Shown here one piece after another: positions 24,413-33,718 of a DNA stretch of 64,000 nt; the first letter of the stretch is position 1, and every line of letters starts with the position of its first letter. The DNA is from a virus: the IMG/VR virus record IMGVR_UViG_3300031784_002315, positions 1 to 64,000 of that record, one strand, 5' to 3'. A model generated the notes under the pieces. That model made no database searches. It was not told where the DNA came from and was given only the letters and a program-made list of their open reading frames with translations. The position numbers and the translations under genes were made by a program.

Positions 24413-25258
24413 ATGAGAGATAACGTAACAAGAGAGTATACTAAAGAATGGTTACAAACTGACAGGCCGCAACCTATGTACAGTAATAAAATTAACGAGT
24501 TTTACGATAATTTTTATAAAGAAAATCCAGTACATACCGCAGATTTAGACTCGATTTTTAAAGAAACATTTGTTAATTGGCTTAAAAATCATCAGTATAG
24601 TAAATTTAAAGGTGTAGATGTTTTTAAAAGATTAGACATTATAAACGGCTGTACTCAATATATCGATGATCTTTATCAACGCTGCGGTTCGTTACAAACT
24701 TTTGAAAACGACTATAAGTATCATTATAGATTAAATCCTAATATAACTTATACTACTATTGATACATTAGATCCAAATAAAGAGTTGTTAATTTCAATGC
24801 CGTTTCCGTACTACGGTGATGTACATCCAGAAATGACAGAAATTTTAAATACTTGCTATAAACTAAAAATACCTGTACACATCGATGGTGCTTGGATAAG
24901 TTGTATTCGAGATATCGAATTCGACTTTGACCACCCTGCTATTCAAACATTTGGTATTAGTTTAAGCAAGGGAGGGCTAGGTGGAAATAGAATAGGGGTG
25001 CGGTTTGCAAGAAATACTCCACTAGGTGCAGTAACTATAATGAACGACTTTAATATGAATAGTCAAGCATTGGTTAGTATGGGTATTAAATTTATGGAAA
25101 CATTTGGCCCAGAATATTTTTGGAAAACATATAACGAAGAATATAAAAAAGTAATAACTGACTTTCAACTGTTGCCGACTAAATCTATACATTTAGCCAA
25201 AACTGCCGCTGGCAAACCTGTTGGTATTAGACCATTGTTAAGATTTTTGAAAAAATAG
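24413..25258 (+). CDS. short PLP-dependent aminotransferase-like protein
   Basis: 281 residues. PVHIDGAWISC gives the Asp that contacts the PLP ring nitrogen, and FGISLSKGGLGGNRIGVRF gives the SxSK Schiff-base Lys plus a following Arg, as in fold-type I aminotransferases. It is about 100 residues shorter than usual and the substrate-binding ends look reduced. The gene at 46064 is a paralogue with the same motifs. It is an isolated plus-strand gene between two minus-strand radical SAM units, and its last 32 bases overlap the convergent neighbour. Confidence 0.68.
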   Translation: MRDNVTREYTKEWLQTDRPQPMYSNKINEFYDNFYKENPVHTADLDSIFKETFVNWLKNHQYSKFKGVDVFKRLDIINGCTQYIDDLYQRCGSLQTFENDYKYHYRLNPNITYTTIDTLDPNKELLISMPFPYYGDVHPEMTEILNTCYKLKIPVHIDGAWISCIRDIEFDFDHPAIQTFGISLSKGGLGGNRIGVRFARNTPLGAVTIMNDFNMNSQALVSMGIKFMETFGPEYFWKTYNEEYKKVITDFQLLPTKSIHLAKTAAGKPVGIRPLLRFLKK

Positions 25259-26321
25259 GATCAAGGTCTAATAAATTTGTATTTCTTATGTTGTCATGCC
25301 AACTGTTGAATTCTTTGTATCGTATAAGTTCATTTATATTAAATTTGTAATTTTTAAATCTATCAACTAATTTATCCGATATAGGATGTTTTAAAGATTG
25401 CAAATATTCTATTTTTTGTTCTCTAATATCGTCAGGTATGCAGTCAACCTTTCCTGGAACTGCTCCAAACATAGGATTCATGTGTACTTTATCAGAATCA
25501 AACTGAAAAAAGTATTCTATCCAGTCTTCAACTAGCACAAAATTTACCATTTGAATACACATGTTAATACTGTAATTATTTGCAGATTTTATTATTTTAT
25601 GAATGTTTTTTTCAACATTATACCATTTTGCACCTGTTCTTATATACTCATAAGATTTTCCAGCGCCGTCTAAACTTAAATTTATGTTGACCTCTTTAAA
25701 TTGTTTCACTCGACTCATCCACGGGTTATTAACACTTGTACAATTAGTTGTATACTGCAAGCGAACAGTTTCTGTCATACCGGTCTCTATAAAATAATCT
25801 AAAATAGGAAAGAGATTTTTGTTAACTGTTGGTTCGCCACCTAATATAGCAAGATGTCTTAAACTAGATAAATCAAAGTCTAACACGTCATTGGTATCTC
25901 TTTTTTCAATAGGCTTTATCAAATTATGTAAAACTCGTTCTTCTTCGATGAGGCTGCTACTACTCGGGCTACACATTCTACATTTTAAATTACACAAATT
26001 ATCCGGCCTATAATCTAATTTGTTTATTTTTCCTATTTCATACTTATTATTTTTTACGTTTTTATCAATAAAATTTCTAGCCGACAAGATGCCATGTGAC
26101 TCAGTATTAATACATTCTTGACAACTAAAAGCAATAAAACTTGTATCGTGTGTTTCCATTGCAAGTTTTATTTTATCCAAATATTCACTATCTTGGTAAT
26201 CTTTAACTTTTCCTTTATATTTTTCTCCCCTCCATTCACAACACGGAGACGTTCCGCCGCCACTATATACTCCACTGTATTGGATTGTTGTCCAAGGTGC
26301 ATAGCAAAAAGGTTTATTCAT
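25227..26321 (-). CDS. radical SAM protein with N-terminal twitch-like Cys domain
   Basis: 364 residues from the ATG at 26321, which overlaps the upstream stop (ATGA); a longer start at 26354 would lie inside that gene. Cysteines: C6 (MNKPFCYAPW), the pair C27-C28, C67/C70, then the triad C110, C114, C117 in NLCNLKCRMC and LGGEP (about 160-164). Its tail overlaps the convergent aminotransferase-like gene by 32 bases. Third gene of the unit that begins with the methyltransferase at 28176. Confidence 0.84.
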   Translation of the reverse strand: MNKPFCYAPWTTIQYSGVYSGGGTSPCCEWRGEKYKGKVKDYQDSEYLDKIKLAMETHDTSFIAFSCQECINTESHGILSARNFIDKNVKNNKYEIGKINKLDYRPDNLCNLKCRMCSPSSSSLIEEERVLHNLIKPIEKRDTNDVLDFDLSSLRHLAILGGEPTVNKNLFPILDYFIETGMTETVRLQYTTNCTSVNNPWMSRVKQFKEVNINLSLDGAGKSYEYIRTGAKWYNVEKNIHKIIKSANNYSINMCIQMVNFVLVEDWIEYFFQFDSDKVHMNPMFGAVPGKVDCIPDDIREQKIEYLQSLKHPISDKLVDRFKNYKFNINELIRYKEFNSWHDNIRNTNLLDLDPIFSKILTMV

Positions 26322-27469
26322 ATCTCTTCTAATTTCCATCCAACAACATCCCATGTGTTACAATTTCTATAAGAATCAGTCATTGCAACATGAGATTTTA
26401 ATAAATTTAATTCTTTAGGGTTGTTTGCGTTCTTTAAAATAAAAATTAATTCGTTAATCTGTTCTATCTCTACGTCAGTGTAATCTACAAATATAGTACT
26501 TTCTATATCTGCTATAGCCTTATCTCTTGCCCGTTTCGGAGTATTATCAATACTATACCAAGGTGCTCCGTTAAGCCAACTAAATCCTATCTTAAATCTA
26601 GTATCGTAATTTGTATATTCTTTAAACCAAATGATACTTTCACTTAAATTTAAAACGTTTAAGTTATGAGGAACTATAACAAATTCGCAAGTTATCCACG
26701 GATACTTTTTAAGAATATCAATTTTTGATAAGACGTCATTCCATTTTAAGGGCCATCTTAAATATTCGTAAAAATCTTTTCCTACTCCGTCGATACTAAA
26801 GTTTATATGTACATGCTCGAATTCTTTTAGCTTAACAATTTGTTCCTCTGTAAAACTTCCGTTAGTTGTTATATTAAGTCCTGGCAATTTTTTACCAGAC
26901 TCAATTAAACCATCTATAAGTTTATCAAAATGAACATTTATAAAAGGTTCGCCACCACTGATTTCAATTTTTCGAATAGTGTCTGCGATTGAAATTATAT
27001 CATTGTTTATATTACGATACCAAGTCTTTGTTTTATTCCATACATGTTTTTTACTTATTAAATTCAAAAGTTCTTGATCAGTAACGTTATCTTTCATTTC
27101 TCTATACTGTTTTTCAATTAAACTACTTCTACTCGAGTTGCATATACGACATGCAGTATTGCATTGATTGCCGTAAGTAATCATAATATGTTCTATTCCG
27201 TTGTTGGGTTTATTTTCATAGTATGCATTTCTTTTTTCACGCATACTTTTAGATCCATTGTTTTCTTGTTTCCAACAAAAATTGCATCCACTTGTTTTAT
27301 GATTGTTGTTTAACTGGTTTTTTAAATTTTTTAACCAATCACTATTTAAGTATTCATTAAAACTTGTCATTTCTGGTCTAATACCTACATATTGACAACA
27401 CGGTCCCAAGTTTCCTCTACTATCGAAATGTATTTGTTTATAAGGTTCGCTACAAAATGTGTGTGACAT
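26318..27469 (-). CDS. radical SAM protein with N-terminal twitch-like Cys domain
   Basis: 383 residues. N-terminal C6, C24-C25 (LGPCCQYVG), C62/C65 (GCNFC); triad C103, C107, C110 (NQCNTACRIC); SGGEP at about 171-175. The region before the triad has SMREKRN, matching the 'S(M/L)R' segment of several paralogues here. It lies 2 bases after the methyltransferase stop and overlaps the next gene by 4 bases, so it is co-translated with both. Substrate unknown. Confidence 0.84.
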   Translation of the reverse strand: MSHTFCSEPYKQIHFDSRGNLGPCCQYVGIRPEMTSFNEYLNSDWLKNLKNQLNNNHKTSGCNFCWKQENNGSKSMREKRNAYYENKPNNGIEHIMITYGNQCNTACRICNSSRSSLIEKQYREMKDNVTDQELLNLISKKHVWNKTKTWYRNINNDIISIADTIRKIEISGGEPFINVHFDKLIDGLIESGKKLPGLNITTNGSFTEEQIVKLKEFEHVHINFSIDGVGKDFYEYLRWPLKWNDVLSKIDILKKYPWITCEFVIVPHNLNVLNLSESIIWFKEYTNYDTRFKIGFSWLNGAPWYSIDNTPKRARDKAIADIESTIFVDYTDVEIEQINELIFILKNANNPKELNLLKSHVAMTDSYRNCNTWDVVGWKLEEI

Positions 27470-27471
27470 GA

Positions 27472-28176
27472 TTAATCTTTAAATTGTAAATATTCTGCTT
27501 GTTTATTATATATGTTGTAATCATTTCTAAAAGAAATCTTTTTAAATTTTTCTTTATATGTAAGACAGTGTTGATATAAATTGTCAACATCAAATTGTGG
27601 TTTAGCTAATACTACTGTCTCGTCTGCTGTTAAAATTATTTTTAATTTATTTTTTTCTATAAAACTTAGTACATCAAACAGTCTATTAAAGGCACCATTG
27701 GGTCTAATGTCATCTATTAAAATAACTAAATTATCAAAACTATTAGTTAATATTGTGTCTATAGTGTCTTGTGTGTTTAATAAATCACAATCAATTCTAA
27801 TTACTTCTACATTTTTAAGACTTTCTTTAAAATTTGAAATGTCACCATCAAATATTTTGTAATTTATATTACTGTTTGTACTTTTTATAAAACTTTCTAA
27901 ATCCTTAATATTTTTTGGCCAATAATAATCAACAAATAATTTATCGTAACCGTGTTTGCACCAAGAAAAATCTTCAACTAAATTATAACGTGTGTTATTA
28001 TTAGAAAATTCATGTAATCCAAGGCACCACGACCCTCGGCCGGCTCCTAATTCCCAAACAGACATAGGATTTAGATAATTCAATAATAGAAGATGTGTTT
28101 TAAAATCACAATTACCTGTCATAATTTTATACTTGTTTATAGTGTAACTTATTTTATTTTTAGAAAGATCTAGCAT
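27472..28176 (-). CDS. class I SAM-dependent methyltransferase-like protein
   Basis: 234 residues. The SAM-binding loop VWELGAGRGSWCLGL lies near residue 40, followed by an acidic residue in the next strand (YNLVEDFSW) and FDGDIS, typical of the Rossmann methyltransferase fold. No target-recognition domain can be named. AGGA lies before the ATG. It starts a unit with two radical SAM genes, just after a hairpin. It could also be a non-methylating SAM-fold protein. Confidence 0.66.
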   Translation of the reverse strand: MLDLSKNKISYTINKYKIMTGNCDFKTHLLLLNYLNPMSVWELGAGRGSWCLGLHEFSNNNTRYNLVEDFSWCKHGYDKLFVDYYWPKNIKDLESFIKSTNSNINYKIFDGDISNFKESLKNVEVIRIDCDLLNTQDTIDTILTNSFDNLVILIDDIRPNGAFNRLFDVLSFIEKNKLKIILTADETVVLAKPQFDVDNLYQHCLTYKEKFKKISFRNDYNIYNKQAEYLQFKD

Positions 28177-28220
28177 AATATAATCCTGTCGTTTTTGTTA
28201 TTGTCTAAGAAAATTAAGCA

Positions 28221-28265
28221 ATATCTATAAAACAATTACATACTTAACTTGTTGTTTATAGATAT
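28221..28265 (-). terminator. hairpin between two minus-strand units
   Basis: ATATCTATAAA plus CAA (28221-28235) pairs with TTGTTTATAGATAT (28252-28265), one bulged base, loop of about 16. It lies directly after the methyltransferase gene that stops at 28268 and before the unit starting at 28176. The T run is weak, so it could also be an RNA-processing or stability element. Confidence 0.5.
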
Positions 28266-28267
28266 CG

Positions 28268-28897
28268 TCATATGTCTATTCGTTTCATTACCCAAAATCT
28301 AGCATCAGGATCTGTATATAATTTATAATTATTAAAATTTTTAGAATAAAATTTACATATTGCTTTTAGAACTCCGGGTTGACTTTGGGCAAAGTCATCT
28401 CCACATATTACAGGAATTCCATTAAAATAATTTAATTCGTTTAATACGTTTTCTTGACTATGATCATCATCTAAATAAACAATATCATAAGATTTTGGTG
28501 CGGCTAAATACTTGCCTGTATAAATGTGTTTTAATTTTTTAAAATTTTTGTTTTGTTTTAAATTATACAACAATATTTCTTTTTGATTATAATCGGGAAA
28601 AATCTGTCCTATGTGATTATAATAATTTTCATCATAAATTTTAATTTTGCTATATCTCCTTGAGTACGCCCAATTATCTAAAATTTCTAAAGAGCCGTCG
28701 TTGGTATCAGTTATACAATCTAACCATGCCCACGATCCTCTACCCCACGCACATCCAATTTCTAAAATTTTAGGTTTATAATAAAACCAATTAACAATTT
28801 TTTGATACCACTCATGTTGAAGTTCGGTTGTTTCTCCGGGTATATCCATTGCTTTTGTTATTATCATGTTTACATCTTCTCTTGTTCTTTGCGCCAT
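28268..28897 (-). CDS. class I SAM-dependent methyltransferase-like protein
   Basis: 209 residues. PKILEIGCAWGRGSWAWL is a clear SAM-binding motif I, and later DIVYLDDDHSQENVLNEL resembles the metal or catalytic region of CmcI/MtfX-type O-methyltransferases. The ATG at 28897 lies inside the upstream oxygenase gene; an ATG at 28867, right after the upstream stop, is an alternative giving 199 residues. Last gene of the operon that starts at 33676. Confidence 0.7.
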   Translation of the reverse strand: MAQRTREDVNMIITKAMDIPGETTELQHEWYQKIVNWFYYKPKILEIGCAWGRGSWAWLDCITDTNDGSLEILDNWAYSRRYSKIKIYDENYYNHIGQIFPDYNQKEILLYNLKQNKNFKKLKHIYTGKYLAAPKSYDIVYLDDDHSQENVLNELNYFNGIPVICGDDFAQSQPGVLKAICKFYSKNFNNYKLYTDPDARFWVMKRIDI

Positions 28898-29763
28898 TCT
28901 ATTAATAGATCCTCATCCAATTCGATCATAAACATCATAAGTAGACCCATTTTACTGTTCCATGTCTTTTTATGTTCGCCGCCTTTGGTGCCTTCGTTTG
29001 TTGCGTGTAATTGCACAGCATCAAATATACACGGAGATCCCGGGGTCCAATCAAATACTGATTCAGGGTTTAAACCTTGTAATCTACGATAAGGAGTATT
29101 CATATACTTGTTATAAAAATCTTTGTCAAACGGCTCGTCGGACTGCGGTATAGGGTTGCCATCTCTGTCATAAAATTGAAGGTGTTTATAGTCGGTTACA
29201 ATTTCGTAAATACTGGCAATATTTTTAGTTTCGGCACCGCCGTTGTAAACTTTAGCCCATCCTATATCACGTTCTTCGAAGAAGACTATCTGTCCGCCGT
29301 CTATTGTATCAAGATGTGTTCCTATCCATAATGGTGTAATAATATTTTTCCACGTGGTATATTTTCTTTGAGGATGGTTTAAAGGCACATGCTCTAGCAT
29401 GTTTTTATAACCTTTTTCACGCATTGCATCTTGGTGCAACCCATACTGCTGGGGAGTAATAAAATAGTTGCCGCCAATTACTGGAGTTTTTTCAGCAGTT
29501 GTGCCTAATGCTGCATCAAACTTTTCTTTATAACGCTGATATATTTTGCTCATATCAACATCAATGATTACTGTCCCATTTTTGTTTAATCTAGGAACAT
29601 TGTAGTCTGCTGTAAAAGCATTTTTCCAAAGCCAATCAAGTTCTTTTTCATCCCACATATTTTCAATACATGCGGCTTTGCTCGAATGTCTACGAACATT
29701 TTCTATAGCAATAGGATGGTCCATCGGTAGTTGATAATATCCCGGTTCGTCAATTCGACTCAT
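28870..29763 (-). CDS. 2OG-Fe(II) oxygenase-like protein
   Basis: 297 residues. YGLHQDAMREKGY supplies an HxD pair near residue 110, CIFDAVQLHATNEG a distal His near 255, and WNSKMGLLMMF a basic residue, an order consistent with a jelly-roll 2OG oxygenase. TPLWIGTHLDTIDGGQIVFF also looks like a beta-strand core. Substrate unknown. It overlaps its upstream radical SAM gene by 14 bases and its downstream methyltransferase by 28, so all three are one translational unit. Confidence 0.6.
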   Translation of the reverse strand: MSRIDEPGYYQLPMDHPIAIENVRRHSSKAACIENMWDEKELDWLWKNAFTADYNVPRLNKNGTVIIDVDMSKIYQRYKEKFDAALGTTAEKTPVIGGNYFITPQQYGLHQDAMREKGYKNMLEHVPLNHPQRKYTTWKNIITPLWIGTHLDTIDGGQIVFFEERDIGWAKVYNGGAETKNIASIYEIVTDYKHLQFYDRDGNPIPQSDEPFDKDFYNKYMNTPYRRLQGLNPESVFDWTPGSPCIFDAVQLHATNEGTKGGEHKKTWNSKMGLLMMFMIELDEDLLIEWRKEQEKM

Positions 29764-30814
29764 TGTTATTCTCCATAAAATTATACAATAATGGCACTAC
29801 GTTTTTTAAATGCAATCCAGTAATGTTATCTATCGTCTTTGTAAATTTAGTCAATTCTGCAAATTTATTATTGTTTTTAATACTTTTAAAATATTTTTGA
29901 TTGTAATTATCTTTGATAATTTCTAAATAGTCCAACGGTAACGTGTGTACACTTAAAAATTCAGGAACTACTAGCAAACTACTGTAATGTTTTAAAGATA
30001 GACTATTTGCGAGTTCTTTAACATTTTTCATGTCATGTAAGTTATATGCTTGTACAGTACTATAAACATTTACATCGTAATCTGTTTTAGACCACTTTAT
30101 AATATTTTTTTCAATAGTATTCCACATCTTTCCGTATCTAATATAATCGTTAACTAATCCAACACCGTCGATGCTAAGTTCTATTGTTACTTTTTTAAAT
30201 TTATCTAAGTAATGTAACCATTTTGTAGGAAAAAGTGTACAGTTGGTATTACATTCAAATTCAATGTTTTGTATTATTCCTTTTATTTCTAAAAATTCAA
30301 ACAGTTCTTTTATTTCTGGAGTTATAAATGGTTCTCCTCCTAGGTATTTAATTTTTTTTAACTTAGACAAATCAATCGTTGAAAATATTTTTTCTACACT
30401 AATAGTTGGTTGAATAGTTGTAGTATAATAATCATTTAATACTTGGTTGTCAGTTACTAATTTATTCCAAAAAGTACTGTAAGTAGGAGAACACATCTTA
30501 CAAGCAAGATTGCAGTTATTACTTAAACTAATCTCAACATATTCAATATCCGAACTACCTGATAAAGTTTTATTTAACACTTCTCGTAAACTTGTTTGTC
30601 CTCGCTCTTCTTCTTCTTTGCATTTTTTACAACCAGACGACCATCCGGAAAACATATCTGATTTAATAGATTTATAAAAATCACTGTCTTGATATGATTT
30701 AAAATCGACTTGGTTTATATCCACCAAAGGAAAATTATTAAACCGACAACAGGGCCGCCAACTTGCTGCTACTGTAATACACATATGATTTGTCAACGCA
30801 TTACAAAATGGCAT
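29750..30814 (-). CDS. radical SAM protein with N-terminal twitch-like Cys domain
   Basis: 354 residues. C4, C12, C22-C23 (RPCCRFNN), C62/C65 (GCKKC); triad C101, C105, C108 (NNCNLACKMC); YLGGEP at 157-162. It is strikingly like the protein at 20995 in spacing and in MP(I/F)C-AL-N--C at the N-terminus, so the two are close paralogues. Its start shares a base with the B12-type radical SAM stop upstream. Substrate unknown. Confidence 0.85.
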   Translation of the reverse strand: MPFCNALTNHMCITVAASWRPCCRFNNFPLVDINQVDFKSYQDSDFYKSIKSDMFSGWSSGCKKCKEEEERGQTSLREVLNKTLSGSSDIEYVEISLSNNCNLACKMCSPTYSTFWNKLVTDNQVLNDYYTTTIQPTISVEKIFSTIDLSKLKKIKYLGGEPFITPEIKELFEFLEIKGIIQNIEFECNTNCTLFPTKWLHYLDKFKKVTIELSIDGVGLVNDYIRYGKMWNTIEKNIIKWSKTDYDVNVYSTVQAYNLHDMKNVKELANSLSLKHYSSLLVVPEFLSVHTLPLDYLEIIKDNYNQKYFKSIKNNNKFAELTKFTKTIDNITGLHLKNVVPLLYNFMENNNESN

Positions 30815-32277
30815 TATCCAAAACTTTTCTTTATCATTTCAATTTTTTTACGCACCATCCACGATTTTTCTTGCTCTGCAAATTTAGATAAAAAGTCGTT
30901 TGCTTCTTCAAGACGTTTGAGTCTTACTTCAAGTGTATTATCTCTAAATTTCCAATTCCAGTCGTTGTACCAATATTCAAGTTCATCTTTTACTTTATTC
31001 CATACTGGAGTATCATCAGATAACATCATAGTATTTGCCATACTAACATACATAAGTTTTTTTTCATTAACTCTTTTTGTGGAATAGCCTTTTTCATATA
31101 ATTTTTTAATAGTATCTAAAGTTATTTGATGGTCTATGTCGGTTTCAAAAGGATGACCAACAAACATTAACAGTGTGTGGTGTATTTCGTATTTTTGCAA
31201 CATTTCAAAGCACCACCACATATCTTCATCTGTAAACTTTTTTCCTAGTTCAAACCTGACTGCTTGACTAAAACTTTCAACACCAACGTCGAGTGCATAG
31301 CAGCCACTTTCTTTCATAAGACAGTAGTCTTCTTCTGGACTTTGTCTAAAGTTTCTTACTATCCATTGACTATGCCATCTAATTTTTTCATCTTCGGTAT
31401 TTCTTGTATTGTTAAAATCTGCTAAAATATGAAGCATTTCTCTAAACGCTTTCATACTACCATTTATAAGACTATCTGTAAATTTAAAAGTAGTTCTGTT
31501 ATACTTTTGTTTAACTTGAATAATTTCGTTAGCAATACTTTCGCCACTTCTAAAAACATATTTTGGCCATATTTCATAAACATTGCAAAAATCACAACGT
31601 TTAACACACCCTCTGCTTCCGGTAATATATACTGGTTCGGGTTGATTAATAAATGGATATTCGTTCCAAGTAATGTCATTATAGTTTGGAACTAGTACAC
31701 TGTTTATATCGATTAATTGATAAGGAGGTCTATCATCAATGCCATCGTTATCTATTTCTCCCTTTAACAAATTAATGATCGGAACTTCGCCGTCACCGCT
31801 GATCCAATGATCAATTAGTCCGTGTTCAAAGTATTTTTTAGTACGTCCTCTTGTAACTTCGGCGCCGCCCCATATTATCTTTGTTTCTGGTAAGTTTTCT
31901 CTAATAAGTTGACTAAGTTTTATTGCAACTGCACTACTCATTACTGTTAATAAACTTAACCCTATCCACTTAGGATTTTTTTCTTTGAAAAGGTTGATCC
32001 ATTCGTCAAAAACATATTTGTATTTTTTATAATTTTCACCAAACACTTCGTCGACTTTTTCAATATCTCGACATCTAAATGCACTATCTTTATCAAAAAA
32101 CTGATCTTCATCTCCGTGTTGTTTAAATTCGTTATATAATTTAATATTTAAATCTATAACTTCGCAAGAAAATCCGGCAGATTCTATATGAGACTTTAAT
32201 ACTGCTGGACCAACTGTTGGAGCATCTGGAAAAATTTTAGGTACAATGCATATTAATATATCAAGACGTTTGTTCAT
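30814..32277 (-). CDS. class B (B12-binding-domain) radical SAM protein
   Basis: 487 residues from the ATG at 32277; a TTG at 32283 is the other option. The N-terminal 170 residues have a cobalamin-binding-like Rossmann pattern (ILICIVPKIFPDAPTVGPAVL, WIGLSLL, KIIWGGAEVT, GDGEVPIINLL). The radical SAM triad is C224, C228, C231 in GSRGCVKRCDFC. Members methylate unactivated carbons or rearrange substrates, but many bind no methyl donor, and no DxHxxG motif is seen. It overlaps the upstream twitch-type gene by 17 bases. Confidence 0.8.
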   Translation of the reverse strand: MNKRLDILICIVPKIFPDAPTVGPAVLKSHIESAGFSCEVIDLNIKLYNEFKQHGDEDQFFDKDSAFRCRDIEKVDEVFGENYKKYKYVFDEWINLFKEKNPKWIGLSLLTVMSSAVAIKLSQLIRENLPETKIIWGGAEVTRGRTKKYFEHGLIDHWISGDGEVPIINLLKGEIDNDGIDDRPPYQLIDINSVLVPNYNDITWNEYPFINQPEPVYITGSRGCVKRCDFCNVYEIWPKYVFRSGESIANEIIQVKQKYNRTTFKFTDSLINGSMKAFREMLHILADFNNTRNTEDEKIRWHSQWIVRNFRQSPEEDYCLMKESGCYALDVGVESFSQAVRFELGKKFTDEDMWWCFEMLQKYEIHHTLLMFVGHPFETDIDHQITLDTIKKLYEKGYSTKRVNEKKLMYVSMANTMMLSDDTPVWNKVKDELEYWYNDWNWKFRDNTLEVRLKRLEEANDFLSKFAEQEKSWMVRKKIEMIKKSFG

Positions 32278-33676
32278 TGTCAAAGATGCCCTTCATTTCA
32301 GGAAATACATTTGAAAAATTAATATTTCTTTGTTTGTCACAAAGATTTAAAAATTCTTTCATTTCAGGAAGTCGTTGACTCCAGTCTTCACTTTCCATGA
32401 AGCTAAGTATTCCATTTAGTCTTTTAATACCATATTCGGCATTGCGCCATTGCTCAAAGTTTACATTACCGTTATGCCAACTAGGAATTCCTTTTTCCCA
32501 ATTTGCTTCCCACCACGGATACCATGACTCGTATTTGCGTCTGCATTCTTCTTTGAACCATTTGGGCAAAACTTTTACATTTAGATGAGCAGGCCAATAT
32601 ACAAAGTGTTGACTTATGCCGCCTGCTCCAAAGGGCCACATATTGATTTTTTTAAAACCTTTTTCTAATTTCCATTGTATAAAATCAGGCAAGTAATAAA
32701 CATTTAGTGCTTGCACTGCACAAGCAATAGTAATTTCTACATTATCACTAGTTTCATTGTCTAAAATGTGAAATACTTCTTCTTGTCTATTCCACTTACT
32801 AGGATAACGAATATAATCGTTCATTTGTTCTATGCTGTCTATGCTATAGTGAAAACGTACAAGTTTAAATTCTTTCCATAAATCAAATAGATCTTCTCTC
32901 CATTCAACTCCATTTGAATTATATCGTAGTTCTAGATTTTTTGCATAACCCTGTTTGATACATTCTTCAAGAATTTCGTAATGTTCTTCGATAATAAGAC
33001 TTTCACCGCCTGCAAAATAAATTTGTTGCATATTTGGAATTTGTTCATAAAATTGTTTCCAAAATTTAGGATTTTGCTTATGCCAATTATAACTACTTCC
33101 GTTGGTGCTACCTTTATTATCCCATTGCATAATTTCTTTAAGACTAGCATTTTCTACCGCAGGAAATATTGCTTTGTAGTCTTTAATCCAACCACTGCTA
33201 TCGTGTGGACTGCACATTACACAAGCAAGTTGGCATTTGGTACCAAATCTAAGATCGATGTATGCCAACTGTGGCGGAACACTTCCGTCGTCCGCAGTTT
33301 CAGATAAAATTTTATCTAAATCAACACGTTGTTTCCAATAAGATGTTTCCCATTGACGTTTACTACAATGACCTGCTGCCTCTTCTTTATAGCATTTAAG
33401 ACAACTAGGAGGTTTTTCACCATTTAACATTTGCTTACGAACATTTTTCATGTAAGTACTGTTCCAACTAGATAAAAAATCACTTACATTTAAATTACTA
33501 GGCTTTCCATCTTCAGTTCGTAAAATTCCAACCTGGCCGCCGTATTCTTTATCATTTGTTGCACCTACACTGCTTGCATTTGCTGTACAGCACACTCTCA
33601 TAGATCCGTCAGGTCTAGTGCTTAGGTGAACCCACGGCAATATACAGAATGTTTCAGATGGTAATTTATCAGTCAT
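32261..33676 (-). CDS. large radical SAM protein with N-terminal twitch-like Cys domain
   Basis: 471 residues. C11, C29-C30 (MRVCCTAN), C92/C95 (SCLKC), an extra C104, then the triad C148, C152, C155 (TKCQLACVMC). The SAM motif reads AGGES rather than GGEP. Compared with its paralogues it has long insertions, notably about residues 35-65. First gene of a five-gene operon (this, B12-type radical SAM, twitch radical SAM, 2OG oxygenase, methyltransferase). AATAAATA lies 4 bases before its ATG. Confidence 0.84.
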   Translation of the reverse strand: MTDKLPSETFCILPWVHLSTRPDGSMRVCCTANASSVGATNDKEYGGQVGILRTEDGKPSNLNVSDFLSSWNSTYMKNVRKQMLNGEKPPSCLKCYKEEAAGHCSKRQWETSYWKQRVDLDKILSETADDGSVPPQLAYIDLRFGTKCQLACVMCSPHDSSGWIKDYKAIFPAVENASLKEIMQWDNKGSTNGSSYNWHKQNPKFWKQFYEQIPNMQQIYFAGGESLIIEEHYEILEECIKQGYAKNLELRYNSNGVEWREDLFDLWKEFKLVRFHYSIDSIEQMNDYIRYPSKWNRQEEVFHILDNETSDNVEITIACAVQALNVYYLPDFIQWKLEKGFKKINMWPFGAGGISQHFVYWPAHLNVKVLPKWFKEECRRKYESWYPWWEANWEKGIPSWHNGNVNFEQWRNAEYGIKRLNGILSFMESEDWSQRLPEMKEFLNLCDKQRNINFSNVFPEMKGIFDNEQTS

Positions 33677-33688
33677 GCAATATTTATT
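33677..33688 (-). promoter_or_regulatory. late-type box AATAAATA close to the ATG
   Basis: On the minus strand AATAAATA (complement of 33681-33688) lies 4 bases before the ATG at 33676. No Shine-Dalgarno is visible. It matches the arrangement at 24413, 24373, 50369, 59633 and 59679. Confidence 0.55.
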
Positions 33689-33718
33689 ACTCGGTTATTT
33701 TTGTTTTTTATTATTGAA

